From an uncultured Clostridia bacterium (GTDB lineage Bacteria; Bacillota; Clostridia; Oscillospirales; Ruminococcaceae): a stretch of 9,252 bases of DNA. A program made the translations under genes and the position numbers. The stretch lies in the NCBI GenBank assembly GCA_947385505.1, contig CANDLP010000064.1, forward strand, positions 1 through 9,252, in the 5' to 3' direction. Position 1 is the stretch's first letter, and each line of letters opens with the position of its first letter. Below, piece by piece: positions 1 through 5,592 of the stretch. The notes below the pieces were generated by a model that made no database searches, was not told where the DNA came from, and saw only the letters and a program-made list of their open reading frames with translations.

Positions 1-448
1 TAGAAGGTCGAAGATCAAGGGGATTTAGATCCTCCAGCAAATCTCTCAGGATAGCATTTTTGTGTTCACGCGTACCAAGTGCATTTTCGCTATTATAATC
101 AGTTGTATTCAACACTCCGGCAAGCTGCTGGTTGTTGTCATTTTCTATTTGCCGAAGAGCGGTGTTGATAATCTGACCAATATTATCAGAGAATCTTTGC
201 TCATACAGGGTGGAGAACGAACAGTTTTCAGCCACTGTAAATGGCAAATATCTCTTTTGCCGTTCTAATCTGATACCCTCATATTTCTTTTCAAGTTCTT
301 CAACTTTCTCTCTGTATGTGTCGCTTAAATACTTTACAAATACCAGAGGAAGCACATAATCTTTATAGTTTGCTGCATCAATCGTGTCACGCAGCGAGTC
401 CGCGCCTCTCATCAAAGCGTTTTCAATGTTTTTTTTTGTTGTACCCAT
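1..448 (-). CDS. hsdM: Type I restriction-modification methyltransferase subunit HsdM, N-terminal part
   Basis: M subunit of a type I restriction-modification system: with HsdS it binds a bipartite DNA site and transfers a methyl group from S-adenosylmethionine to adenine. Only the first 149 residues lie in the window; the gene runs off the left edge, so the SAM-binding motifs and the NPPF/Y catalytic motif are not seen. What is seen is the family's helical N-terminal domain: residues about 7-45 read ALMRGADSLRDTIDAANYKD then YVLPLVFVKYLSD, the classic HsdM_N signature. The ATG at 448 has GGAGG eight bases upstream and overlaps the 3' end of hsdS by 26 bp in another frame, implying translational coupling. 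Gene order is small protein, S, M; an R subunit is expected further left but is not visible. Confidence 0.9.
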   Translation of the reverse strand, partial: MGTTKKNIENALMRGADSLRDTIDAANYKDYVLPLVFVKYLSDTYREKVEELEKKYEGIRLERQKRYLPFTVAENCSFSTLYEQRFSDNIGQIINTALRQIENDNNQQLAGVLNTTDYNSENALGTREHKNAILRDLLEDLNPLDLRPS

Positions 449-1028
449 TATCGTTTTCCTCCAATTTTTTTTGGATATTAAGCATTGTCAGCTTGTTTTG
501 CTCATCTATTAGATTTCGATAAAGTTGCTCTCGGCGAAGATTGGTTGAAACCATATCGGCAATGGTTTGCTGATCTTTCAGTGTTGGAACAGGAACTTCC
601 AATTCAGCAAATGTTCCAATTTTTATTGCTCTTTGAGATTGCCACCCTTCGAGTAATTGAAGCAAATCAGAGACTTCCGAAGTGGACAGCCAATATCTCA
701 AATAATGCGGTAAAACCTTGCTACTAAATATCCTTATAACAGCTAGCTGTGACGGTATGACCAGCCCGGCGTCCTGCTCTGTAATAACCACTGGAAAAAT
801 AGGAGTAAAAAGCTTTATAACAATATCTCCCGGCTGTGTTAGAACAGCCGGATCCAGAATTTCCTTTGCCGAAAATACATCCAGCTTTTGGCGGTCAATT
901 TCGTTATATGCGCACAAAGCTCTTAAATTAAGCCGTTTATATATTTTTTCTGTTTCTTCGTAAGAACGGGCTTCTTTTCTATTCAAAACCAGTCCGCTTT
1001 GTAGACTGGCAATATCATACAACTTCAT
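423..1028 (-). CDS. hsdS: Type I restriction-modification specificity subunit HsdS, half-size (single target recognition domain)
   Basis: Specificity subunit that chooses the DNA target of the type I complex. At 201 residues it is half the usual length of about 400 and has a single target recognition domain (about 1-145; note the stretch LTQPGDIVIKLFTPIFPVVI and the PSQLAVIR strand). This is followed by ELEVPVPTLKDQQTIADMV, the conserved join to the long central helix at about 150-195. Half-size S subunits are known to work as dimers, giving symmetric recognition sites. ATG at 1028 is preceded by AGGAG six bases upstream. The gene is intact, with no frameshift, and its end overlaps hsdM. A strong hairpin lies just upstream of its ribosome binding site. 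I infer a native half-S rather than a truncation because the terminal helix and the overlap with hsdM are both preserved. Confidence 0.85.
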   Translation of the reverse strand: MKLYDIASLQSGLVLNRKEARSYEETEKIYKRLNLRALCAYNEIDRQKLDVFSAKEILDPAVLTQPGDIVIKLFTPIFPVVITEQDAGLVIPSQLAVIRIFSSKVLPHYLRYWLSTSEVSDLLQLLEGWQSQRAIKIGTFAELEVPVPTLKDQQTIADMVSTNLRREQLYRNLIDEQNKLTMLNIQKKLEENDNGYNKKKH

Positions 1029-1047
1029 GTTTTACTCCTAATGCAGT

Positions 1048-1080
1048 ATCAGCGCACCCGCAGATTGCGAGTGCGCTGAT
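1048..1080 (-). other. Strong intercistronic hairpin upstream of hsdS
   Basis: Perfect 10-bp arms ATCAGCGCAC and GTGCGCTGAT, one mismatch, then four more pairs around a three-base loop. The hairpin fills most of the gap between the small first gene and hsdS and ends about a dozen bases before the AGGAG of hsdS. No U-tract follows on either strand, so it is not a standard intrinsic terminator. It may be an mRNA stability or processing element that sets the ratio of the first gene to hsdS/hsdM; that role is inference. Confidence 0.6.
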
Positions 1081-1089
1081 CCGCCTAAA

Positions 1090-1293
1090 TTATCGAGTAT
1101 GCGATTCGGGGCAGCAATAAGCACAACCATCAACATAGGTAAAATACTTTTTTGCTTCCTTTATTGCCGGCTGAGAAGTGTCGAAATCGCCAAGGTAAAT
1201 ACGATTCTCCACATCGGGTAGCCAGCTGCATGTAGCTCGATGTACCTCATGCTCGCCGGTTGGCTGAGCATTCTTGTTTACATAAAATTTCAA
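1090..1293 (-). CDS. Small Cys/His protein leading the restriction-modification operon (TTG start)
   Basis: 67-residue protein of unknown function, first gene of the type I operon. Residues 15-22 (HEVHRATC) give His18-x3-Cys22, and the C-terminus has Cys57-x2-Cys60 plus Cys61 and His65, with NRIYLGDF and an Ala-rich helix between. This Hx3C...Cx2C pattern resembles the Cx3C...Cx2C metal site of Ada-type zinc domains, so a small zinc fold that binds DNA or protein is plausible but not shown. I recall similar short proteins beside type I loci. The start is TTG at 1293: AAAGGAG lies nine bases upstream and the next residues KFYVNKNAQPTGEHEVH fit the family start; no ATG is available in frame. 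The TTG is inside an 8-bp inverted repeat (1290-1297 with 1329-1336) that could hide it. Confidence 0.75.
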   Translation of the reverse strand: MKFYVNKNAQPTGEHEVHRATCSWLPDVENRIYLGDFDTSQPAIKEAKKYFTYVDGCAYCCPESHTR

Positions 1294-1336
1294 CGAAGTT
1301 TTCTCCTTTCTTTAAAAAGTAACAAGATTTCGTTGA
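1290..1336 (-). promoter_or_regulatory. Possible start-codon-sequestering stem in the restriction-modification mRNA leader
   Basis: Perfect 8-bp inverted repeat: TCAACGAA at 1290-1297 and TTCGTTGA at 1329-1336. In the minus-strand mRNA the downstream arm contains the UUG start codon of the first gene, and the AAAGGAG ribosome binding site lies in the 31-nt loop. Pairing would hold the start codon closed. The same DNA arm at 1329-1336 overlaps the -35 box of the opposing small-RNA promoter. Structure is read from sequence; regulatory effect is inferred. Confidence 0.4.
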
Positions 1337-1361
1337 CAAATCATATAATATGTGGTATAAT
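1333..1361 (+). promoter_or_regulatory. Sigma-A promoter (extended -10) of antisense small RNA
   Basis: TTGACA at 1333-1338, a 17-bp spacer, TATAAT at 1356-1361, with a TG dinucleotide one base before the -10 box (extended -10). This is a consensus promoter pointing right, inside the leader of the leftward restriction-modification operon. It has no protein gene downstream before the terminator at 1393-1434. Confidence 0.85.
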
Positions 1362-1367
1362 ATTGGT

Positions 1368-1434
1368 GGAAAGACTTAAGTCAATCGAAAGGACTCTCAT
1401 TATCAACGGCAACTGATTTTGGGAGTTTTTTCTT
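1368..1434 (+). ncRNA. Probable antisense small RNA opposing the restriction-modification operon leader
   Basis: A transcript of about 65 nt is predicted from the consensus promoter at 1333-1361 (start estimated seven bases past the -10 box) to the terminator U-tract at 1426-1434. It contains the 10-bp palindrome GACTTAAGTC at 1373-1382 and the terminator hairpin. No open reading frame with a ribosome binding site fits inside. The leftward promoter at 1446-1474 should start its mRNA near 1439, so the small RNA would be complementary to the first 70 nt or so of that mRNA. It would end just before that promoter's -10 box. Such opposed, fully overlapping units are typical of antisense control in plasmid copy-number and transposase systems; the role here is inferred. 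It matches no RNA family that I can name. Confidence 0.65.
1393..1434 (+). terminator. Intrinsic terminator of antisense small RNA
   Basis: Arms ACTCTCA (1393-1399) and TGGGAGT (1420-1426), then an inner ATCA/TGAT stem with loop ACGGCAAC, followed by TTTTTTCTT. One pair is U-G on the plus strand but would be A-C on the minus strand, which supports plus-strand function. Confidence 0.8.
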
Positions 1435-1445
1435 GTCCCGCATTT

Positions 1446-1474
1446 ATTATAACACACCAGTTTGAAAAAGTCAA
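1446..1474 (-). promoter_or_regulatory. Sigma-A promoter of the type I restriction-modification operon
   Basis: Read on the minus strand: TTGACT (1474-1469), 17-bp spacer, TATAAT (1451-1446). It points left at the small Cys/His gene, hsdS and hsdM. Transcription would start near 1439, giving a leader of about 146 nt that contains the whole antisense RNA unit. Confidence 0.8.
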
Positions 1475-1775
1475 GTACATTTTTTATAAAAACGATAATT
1501 TTTAATGTTATTTTTAATAAATGACATAATTTTATGATTATAGGTTTAATAAATGAAACATGCAAATCCGCTCTGAATGAAACCGAACTATATACACTAA
1601 AAAATGTTATATTTTCATATTGTGCTCCCTGTCAATGATTTGTGTCGTGACTTTTTTCACTTTGCACTTGATAAAGTCAATGTTATTTGCTGCACTTCAA
1701 AATATTACAACATGCCCACACCCCAAATTTGAAAAAAGAAAACAGCCTGGAAACTTCCAGACCGTTCGCGTTTTA
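1475..1775. other. AT-rich intergenic region between restriction operon and attachment site; no gene seen
   Basis: About 300 bp without a convincing coding frame: the frames that stay open here lack ribosome binding sites and recognisable protein. It holds a separated inverted repeat TGACTTT (1648-1654) / AAAGTCA (1673-1679) and a tight one, CTGGAA-AC-TTCCAG (1747-1760), just before the tRNA fragment. This is chromosomal sequence flanking the element, once downstream of the tRNA gene. Confidence 0.55.
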
Positions 1776-1803
1776 TGGTGGAGCATACGGGATTCGAACC
1801 CGT
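1776..1803 (-). other. Attachment site: 3' end of a tRNA gene (element boundary)
   Basis: On the minus strand this is the last 28 nt of a tRNA: T-stem ACGGG/CCCGT (1803-1799 and 1791-1787) around a seven-base TTCGAAT loop, acceptor 3' strand ATGCTCC (1786-1780), discriminator A and CCA (1778-1776). No anticodon arm, D-arm or 5' acceptor strand follows at higher coordinates, so it is only a fragment. Integrases of this type commonly insert into tRNA 3' ends and rebuild the gene at the other side. The integrase gene stops 42 bp away, so this marks the left end of the element, and the complete tRNA (5' acceptor GGAGCAT) should lie at the right end beyond the window. The tRNA identity cannot be read from the fragment. 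Confidence 0.85.
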
Positions 1804-1845
1804 TGAATAAATCTATTAACTCAATTTACAAGCAGTTTTACAAAA

Positions 1846-2886
1846 TTATATGTTGTTTTTCGTGTTGCATAACTCTGTCATTTGTTCCCGAAGCTTATCA
1901 GAATATATCTCCATAGCGGAGGGGAAAATGTGTTGGTAGACTTTTTCTATCATATCGGTAGAGCTATGTCCCATCAGCTCGGCTATGTATTTTTGAGGAA
2001 TTCCTAAAAGAATACATTTACTTGCGTAGTGATGGCGGAGAGCGTGAAAATTTATATTTTCGTTTAATTTATAACGTTTTCTGAATTTACTCCAATTACT
2101 GCATATGTATGAGCTGCGATAACAGCATATCCGTCCCTCTTTGTCGATATGAGATATAAGATAATCATAGGCTTCTTTGCTTATGGGGACTTTTCGGTAT
2201 CCACTGGAAGACTTGGGGGCTTTAATGTATTCCTTATTATCGTCTCCTATTACCCTTGCTTCTTTTATGTCTATATAAGTCGGCTTTATATTTTCAACTC
2301 TAAGGGCGCTTATTTCGGAGGCTCTTAAACCGCATTCGGCGGCAAGAAAAACGGGGATTTCATTTATAGTACCAACTGAAAGCTTATATATTTCCGTTAT
2401 TTCTTTTTCGTCCGGAACATATATTTCGCGTTTTGTTTTTTGCGGAAGAGTGGTGTGCAATACAAAGTCCGGACGGTATATTCTCAGAGTTGCAGAAATA
2501 AGTCCATGTGTATTACGACAGGTTTTAGGGCTATACTTTGCTGCCATTGAGTTTATTGCAAGCTGTACGGACTCCTGCGTTAGATTTTCTATTCGCATTT
2601 CCATAAGCTGAGGGCAATAATTATCCAATACGTCATAATACCCCCTAACCGTTGAAGGTGAAAGAATATTCCTTTTGCTTTCTATATATCGTTCTATCGC
2701 GGCGTGAAGCGTGAGCTTGCAGTTGGCGTTTTCTTTTCGTTCTATGTTGTACTGCGCCGCCATAAATTCGGCTTGCTTTCTGCTTTCGGCGGTAAAGCTT
2801 TTGTATTGTCGCTTTCCGTCCGCTGTTTTTCCTACGTATAGATTTACTCTCCAATTGCCGCTGGGGAGTTTTTTTGCGGTTGCCAT
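1846..2886 (-). CDS. int: Tyrosine site-specific recombinase (integrase)
   Basis: Integrase that catalyses insertion and excision of the element at the tRNA attachment site. It has 346 residues, normal for phage/ICE integrases. An N-terminal arm-binding domain (about 1-50, LPSGNWRVNLYVGKTADGKR) is followed by a SAM-like core-binding domain (about 55-140), then the catalytic domain. Catalytic residues are visible in order: Arg188 in AAECGLRASE, probable Lys225, His281 and Arg284 in HALRHHYA, His307 in LMGHSS, and the nucleophile Tyr317 in EKVYQHIF; all are intact, so the enzyme should be active. ATG at 2886 has GAGGTGA just upstream. It sits at the element edge with its 3' end toward the attachment site, downstream of the lipoprotein and repressor on the same strand. 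No excisionase gene is recognised for certain. Confidence 0.95.
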   Translation of the reverse strand: MATAKKLPSGNWRVNLYVGKTADGKRQYKSFTAESRKQAEFMAAQYNIERKENANCKLTLHAAIERYIESKRNILSPSTVRGYYDVLDNYCPQLMEMRIENLTQESVQLAINSMAAKYSPKTCRNTHGLISATLRIYRPDFVLHTTLPQKTKREIYVPDEKEITEIYKLSVGTINEIPVFLAAECGLRASEISALRVENIKPTYIDIKEARVIGDDNKEYIKAPKSSSGYRKVPISKEAYDYLISHIDKEGRICCYRSSYICSNWSKFRKRYKLNENINFHALRHHYASKCILLGIPQKYIAELMGHSSTDMIEKVYQHIFPSAMEIYSDKLREQMTELCNTKNNI

Positions 2887-2912
2887 TTTATCACCTCACT
2901 ATAGTTATTTTT

Positions 2913-2943
2913 AAAGGCAATATTGGTTTTCAATACTGCCTTT
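2913..2943 (-). terminator. Hairpin between lipoprotein gene and integrase (probable terminator or attenuator)
   Basis: Arms AAAGGCAATATTG (2913-2925) and CAATACTGCCTTT (2931-2943) with a five-base loop. One position is G-U paired in minus-strand RNA but A-C in plus-strand RNA, so it is likely meant for leftward transcripts. The trailing U-tract is short (TTTAAAAAT), so termination may be only partial, leaving some read-through into the integrase. Confidence 0.5.
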
Positions 2944-2948
2944 AATTT

Positions 2949-3851
2949 TTATGATAAGCTTATTGTTTCGCTTAAATATGTTTTACCGCCGAATAAACCC
3001 GTAATTTCAATCTCAACATCTGACATATCAGAAATGTGATAGCCTATGGTAACGGTATAGGAAACACCGGGCTGAATTTCGTTCATTTGCTTCTGACTGT
3101 CTATATCATCACAGCCTATTACAGTACTATCGCATTCTATGCCGTTCTGGAACGCTTTATCGGCAAACATAAACATAAAAGCTTTCGCTTCTTTTTCGCC
3201 GTTATAAAATTCATAATCAACAACAAGTACATTGTCGCCGTTATAATCGGTAGAAAGTTTATGACCAACAAGTTTTACGGAAGTTTCGCCGATTTCATCA
3301 GATGAAGAATTGTCAGCTCCTGCGCCGCCGCCTAAATCTATGTTTTCATTTATAAGGTCTGTGCTTCCAAAAAGCTTTTTTACTACAATATTTGCGGTAG
3401 TGTTATCCTGCAAAACGTAAGCTTTTTGGACTTTATAGGTCACTCCCGGCTTAATATCGTTCATGAGAAGCTGTGAATCAACGCCTTCTGCCATTATTGC
3501 GCTTTCGCACTCTATACCGTTCTGATACAGAGAAGCAGTAAAGGTTGTCATGAAATTAGCTTCTTTATCTTCGGTGTTTGTCCACTCAAATTCTATAATA
3601 AGAGCGTCGGCGCCGCTGTAATCCTTTGACATACTATGAGAAACGATTTTTATATTCGCTTCTTCGGTTTGCGGCTCAGTTTCGGGCGGATTTGTTTCAG
3701 CAAGTTCGGCGGTCGTGGTTGTTGCAGAAGTATCGACGGTCTGTTGAGGGGGCGGAGTAACCGTTGGGGTGTCGGTTTCGTTTTCCCCACAGCCGCTAAT
3801 CGCAACAACAAGCGCCAAAGCCGCAAAAACAGATGCAATTTTTTTCTTCAT
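2949..3851 (-). CDS. Surface lipoprotein with two tandem DUF5067-like domains
   Basis: Exported lipoprotein of 300 residues. The signal peptide (1-20: Lys-rich start, hydrophobic core, then AISGC) has a lipobox with Cys21 as the lipidated residue. A Thr/Pro/Glu-rich spacer (about 24-65) follows, then two homologous domains, about 66-175 and 190-300. Both contain the same landmarks: a YSGAD/YNGDN strand start, EFEWTN/DYEFYN, QNGIECES/QNGIECDS and IKPGVTYKV/IQPGVSYTV, as in DUF5067 lipoproteins. ATG at 3851 follows AGGAGG. It lies between repressor and integrase, on the same strand, 46 bp after the repressor gene. In some Firmicute phages this place is held by lipoproteins that block superinfection; that role is positional inference only, since DUF5067 proteins also occur outside phages. 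Confidence 0.85.
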   Translation of the reverse strand: MKKKIASVFAALALVVAISGCGENETDTPTVTPPPQQTVDTSATTTTAELAETNPPETEPQTEEANIKIVSHSMSKDYSGADALIIEFEWTNTEDKEANFMTTFTASLYQNGIECESAIMAEGVDSQLLMNDIKPGVTYKVQKAYVLQDNTTANIVVKKLFGSTDLINENIDLGGGAGADNSSSDEIGETSVKLVGHKLSTDYNGDNVLVVDYEFYNGEKEAKAFMFMFADKAFQNGIECDSTVIGCDDIDSQKQMNEIQPGVSYTVTIGYHISDMSDVEIEITGLFGGKTYLSETISLS

Positions 3852-3882
3852 TTTGTCTTTCCTCCTAAGATGTCATTTATTT

Positions 3883-3901
3883 ATAAGCCTTGTAGGCTTA
3901 T
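3883..3901 (-). terminator. Short hairpin at the end of the repressor gene
   Basis: Perfect 8-bp stem ATAAGCCT/AGGCTTAT with a TGT loop, overlapping the repressor's stop codon. There is no strong U-tract, so this is at best a weak terminator or an mRNA end-stabilising stem between repressor and lipoprotein. Confidence 0.4.
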
Positions 3902-4314
3902 TTATTTTTGTTCAGCTCATCGGCATAGATGAGCAGTTTTGATTTGTCGATTAAATTAAGATTGTTAAAAATATTTAACAAAAAAGCAGCTTGTTCGCTT
4001 GTATCTGTGCCATTATGTATGGAAACTCCAACATGTCCATCGCCTACTACACTATTATGACTTACAGATATGTCGCCTGTGGTAATTGCTGATTTATGAG
4101 ATTGGGAGTTATCGGTTCTACCTAAAAGATAATCAATAGAACAATCAAGACAATTTGAAATTGCGTAAACCTTGTCAATGGAAGGCATAGAGCCTTTTTT
4201 CATATTATCCACAACGCTTGAATTAAGGTCACATTCTTTTAACATCTTGTCAACATTAGAATTTTGCTCTGTACATAGAATTTGAATTTTTGAAATAAGT
4301 GATTTTAAATCCAT
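3898..4314 (-). CDS. XRE-family HTH repressor (cI-like)
   Basis: DNA-binding regulator of 138 residues, the likely master repressor of the element. The N-terminal helix-turn-helix (about 1-65) ends in SIDKVYAISNCLDCSIDYLLGRTD, a hallmark of the XRE family. A Gly/Ser/Val-rich linker (about 72-100, GDISVSHNSVVGDGHVGVSI) leads to a short helical tail that probably dimerises. I use ATG at 4314 rather than the in-frame ATG at 4329: AAAGGA lies just before 4314, whereas nothing like a ribosome binding site precedes 4329. No LexA-type Ser/Lys protease domain is present, so induction would need another signal such as an antirepressor. Divergent from the 4403 gene; its presumed operator TCTGTAA-AA-TTACAGA lies between the two and again at 6341-6356. 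Confidence 0.85.
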   Translation of the reverse strand: MDLKSLISKIQILCTEQNSNVDKMLKECDLNSSVVDNMKKGSMPSIDKVYAISNCLDCSIDYLLGRTDNSQSHKSAITTGDISVSHNSVVGDGHVGVSIHNGTDTSEQAAFLLNIFNNLNLIDKSKLLIYADELNKNK

Positions 4315-4344
4315 AAGTTTTCCTTTCATATTTTTGTATTTCTA

Positions 4345-4373
4345 TTGACATTCTGTAAAATTACAGATATAAT
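4345..4373 (+). promoter_or_regulatory. Promoter with embedded operator 1
   Basis: TTGACA (4345-4350), 17-bp spacer, TATAAT (4368-4373). The spacer is almost entirely the inverted repeat TCTGTAA-AA-TTACAGA (4352-4367). A protein bound there would block RNA polymerase directly. The same 29 bp recur exactly at 6334-6362. It drives the 4403 gene rightward and lies about 30 bp from the divergent repressor gene. Confidence 0.85.
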
Positions 4374-4402
4374 AGACTTATAATTTAGTTTGGGGGGATA
4401 AA

Positions 4403-4609
4403 ATGGACTACAATGAAATAATCGAAATGGAAGTGCTGACAAGCATTGATAAATATTTCCACGCAATGGCTTTGGAAATAGATTCGCTACCGATAGTTAA
4501 AGAAAAACTGCTTAAAAGCAAAAAGGAGCAAAAAAATAACCTGAAAAATCTAATATCTCAATATATTGATAGGCAATTTAAAACTATCGTACTTAAAGAG
4601 CAATCTTAA
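4403..4609 (+). CDS. Small charged helical protein of unknown function, first gene under operator 1
   Basis: 68 residues with no family I recognise. It is strongly charged and probably all-helical: an acidic N-terminal half (MDYNEIIEMEVLTSIDKYFH) and a Lys-rich middle (KEKLLKSKKEQKNNLKNL). It has no cysteines and no membrane segment. ATG at 4403 is preceded by GGGGGGA. It is directly controlled by the operator-bearing promoter, so it should be off when the repressor is bound and made on induction. That suggests an early gene such as an antirepressor or regulator (inference). Its stop overlaps the stop of the convergent DUF2513-like gene by the four bases TTAA. Confidence 0.7.
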   Translation: MDYNEIIEMEVLTSIDKYFHAMALEIDSLPIVKEKLLKSKKEQKNNLKNLISQYIDRQFKTIVLKEQS

Positions 4610-4995
4610 TTGAGTAAAAGTTTTTCCGCTATTACCGGAATGATAGATAAAGTCAGCGATACAGCGCTTTTCTTTATTTTTTCCCATATCTTGGGGTTTC
4701 TTACCGAATTTAAATATTCATGTCCTTTTATAGTTATGTCATAAATGAAGAAATAACGCAAATCTCCTATATCCCTTAATTTTTCATTAGACCAAAATGC
4801 TGTGATATATTCGGCTTCTTCCATTTTTATGATAGAATAATACACGTTTTTAAAATCATAATCACATTCTCGTTTTTTGAGGCTATCCATTATGTCATAA
4901 AATCCAATTGCTTCAAATAAACAATTATCATTTAAGGAAGTGATTTCTTCCATTGACAGTAACACATCTCTTATGCAATCGTAATCTAATTTCAT
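4606..4995 (-). CDS. DUF2513-like protein with hydrophobic C-terminus
   Basis: 129 residues resembling DUF2513, a family common in phage and element regulatory regions. The start MKLDYDCIRDVLLSMEE, the middle YSIIKMEEAEYITA, and DITIKGHEYLNSVRN...IWEKIKK match the family's winged-helix-like core. The tail (about 110-129, SAVSLTLSIIPVIAEKLLLN) is hydrophobic and could be a short membrane-associated helix. ATG at 4995 has AAGGAG before it. It lies on the same strand as the repressor, so it is likely expressed when the element is quiescent. Function is unknown. The plus-strand transcript from operator 1 would run antisense through it, as no terminator lies between 4609 and 5043. Confidence 0.75.
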   Translation of the reverse strand: MKLDYDCIRDVLLSMEEITSLNDNCLFEAIGFYDIMDSLKKRECDYDFKNVYYSIIKMEEAEYITAFWSNEKLRDIGDLRYFFIYDITIKGHEYLNSVRNPKIWEKIKKSAVSLTLSIIPVIAEKLLLN

Positions 4996-5042
4996 ATATT
5001 CTCCTTATGTAATCACGTAATTTAATTTAGGGGTGTACTGCT

Positions 5043-5282
5043 ATGAAAAATTTTAATTCTACAAATCCTTTTAACGATAACACACTTGAAATATTGCCCG
5101 ATACATCATTTAAAATCAATGGTGTGCCTGTAAATGCGGATATTCTTTCGATCGTGCCAATAGGATCACGCGGATTATTTAGAGTAAAACTGGACATGAG
5201 CGTTTTGCTTACTGCTACGCCGCCTGCTTATGACATCAAGGATTTGGAAACAACGGGGCAAGTTGTGATAAAATCGAAATGA
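5043..5282 (+). CDS. Hypothetical protein, 79 residues
   Basis: No family recognised. The sequence looks like a small beta-rich domain: EILPDTSFKINGVPVNADIL, then VPIGSRGLFRVKLDMSVLLTATPPAYDIKDL. There is no signal peptide, membrane segment or cysteine. ATG at 5043 has AGGGGTG upstream. It is the first of three plus-strand genes (with 5312 and 5593). I see no convincing separate promoter in the 47 bp after the divergent DUF2513-like gene, so it may depend on read-through from operator 1. Confidence 0.65.
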   Translation: MKNFNSTNPFNDNTLEILPDTSFKINGVPVNADILSIVPIGSRGLFRVKLDMSVLLTATPPAYDIKDLETTGQVVIKSK

Positions 5283-5311
5283 TGTTTTCGATATTAGAGA
5301 GGGTACACAGT

Positions 5312-5554
5312 ATGAAAATCACTAAAATACCGCTAAAAAAGGAAATTATTGTTAATTATAATCCATTTCATGATATTGATAAAAAACAGCGATATAACAT
5401 TTGCGTTAAAGGACAACTAATTCCTACACAAAAAAATTTAGACGAATGCGAAAAAACAATAAAACACTTATCAATCGCTATGGTAACTGTGGGAATAGCT
5501 GTGATTATTTTGGCAATTATTGTTTCTGTGATAGCAACAAAATTATTGATATAA
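5312..5554 (+). CDS. Small single-pass membrane protein with C-terminal anchor
   Basis: 80 residues from ATG 5312, chosen because GAGAGGG lies just upstream; the in-frame ATG at 5279, overlapping the previous stop, has no ribosome binding site. The N-terminal 50 residues are polar and charged (NYNPFHDIDKKQRYNICVKG). Residues about 54-79 form one long hydrophobic helix (VTVGIAVIILAIIVSVIA) ending at the C-terminus, so the protein is probably tail-anchored with its soluble part in the cytoplasm. No family recognised. Probably co-transcribed with its two neighbours. Confidence 0.7.
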   Translation: MKITKIPLKKEIIVNYNPFHDIDKKQRYNICVKGQLIPTQKNLDECEKTIKHLSIAMVTVGIAVIILAIIVSVIATKLLI

Positions 5555-5592
5555 TAAGAGCAGCGACAGATGCAGACACGGGAGGGTGTACC

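Noticed and set aside
1341..1565. Leftward 74-residue reading frame
   Set aside because: It covers the restriction-operon promoter and the small RNA, has no ribosome binding site and no protein-like pattern.
1333..1565. Type I toxin-antitoxin pair around the small RNA
   Set aside because: No short hydrophobic peptide with a ribosome binding site is encoded opposite the small RNA; the opposing transcript leads to the restriction genes instead.
1776..1860. Complete tRNA gene
   Set aside because: No anticodon or D-arm and no 5' acceptor strand pairing with ATGCTCC is found at the expected distance.
1620..1916. Rightward 98-residue frame across the tRNA fragment
   Set aside because: It runs through the attachment site and into the integrase 3' end on the other strand; no ribosome binding site.
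3036..3932. Rightward frames opposite the lipoprotein gene (3036-3305, 3636-3932) and the 3650-3838 leftward frame
   Set aside because: Shadows of the lipoprotein coding sequence, without ribosome binding sites or recognisable protein.
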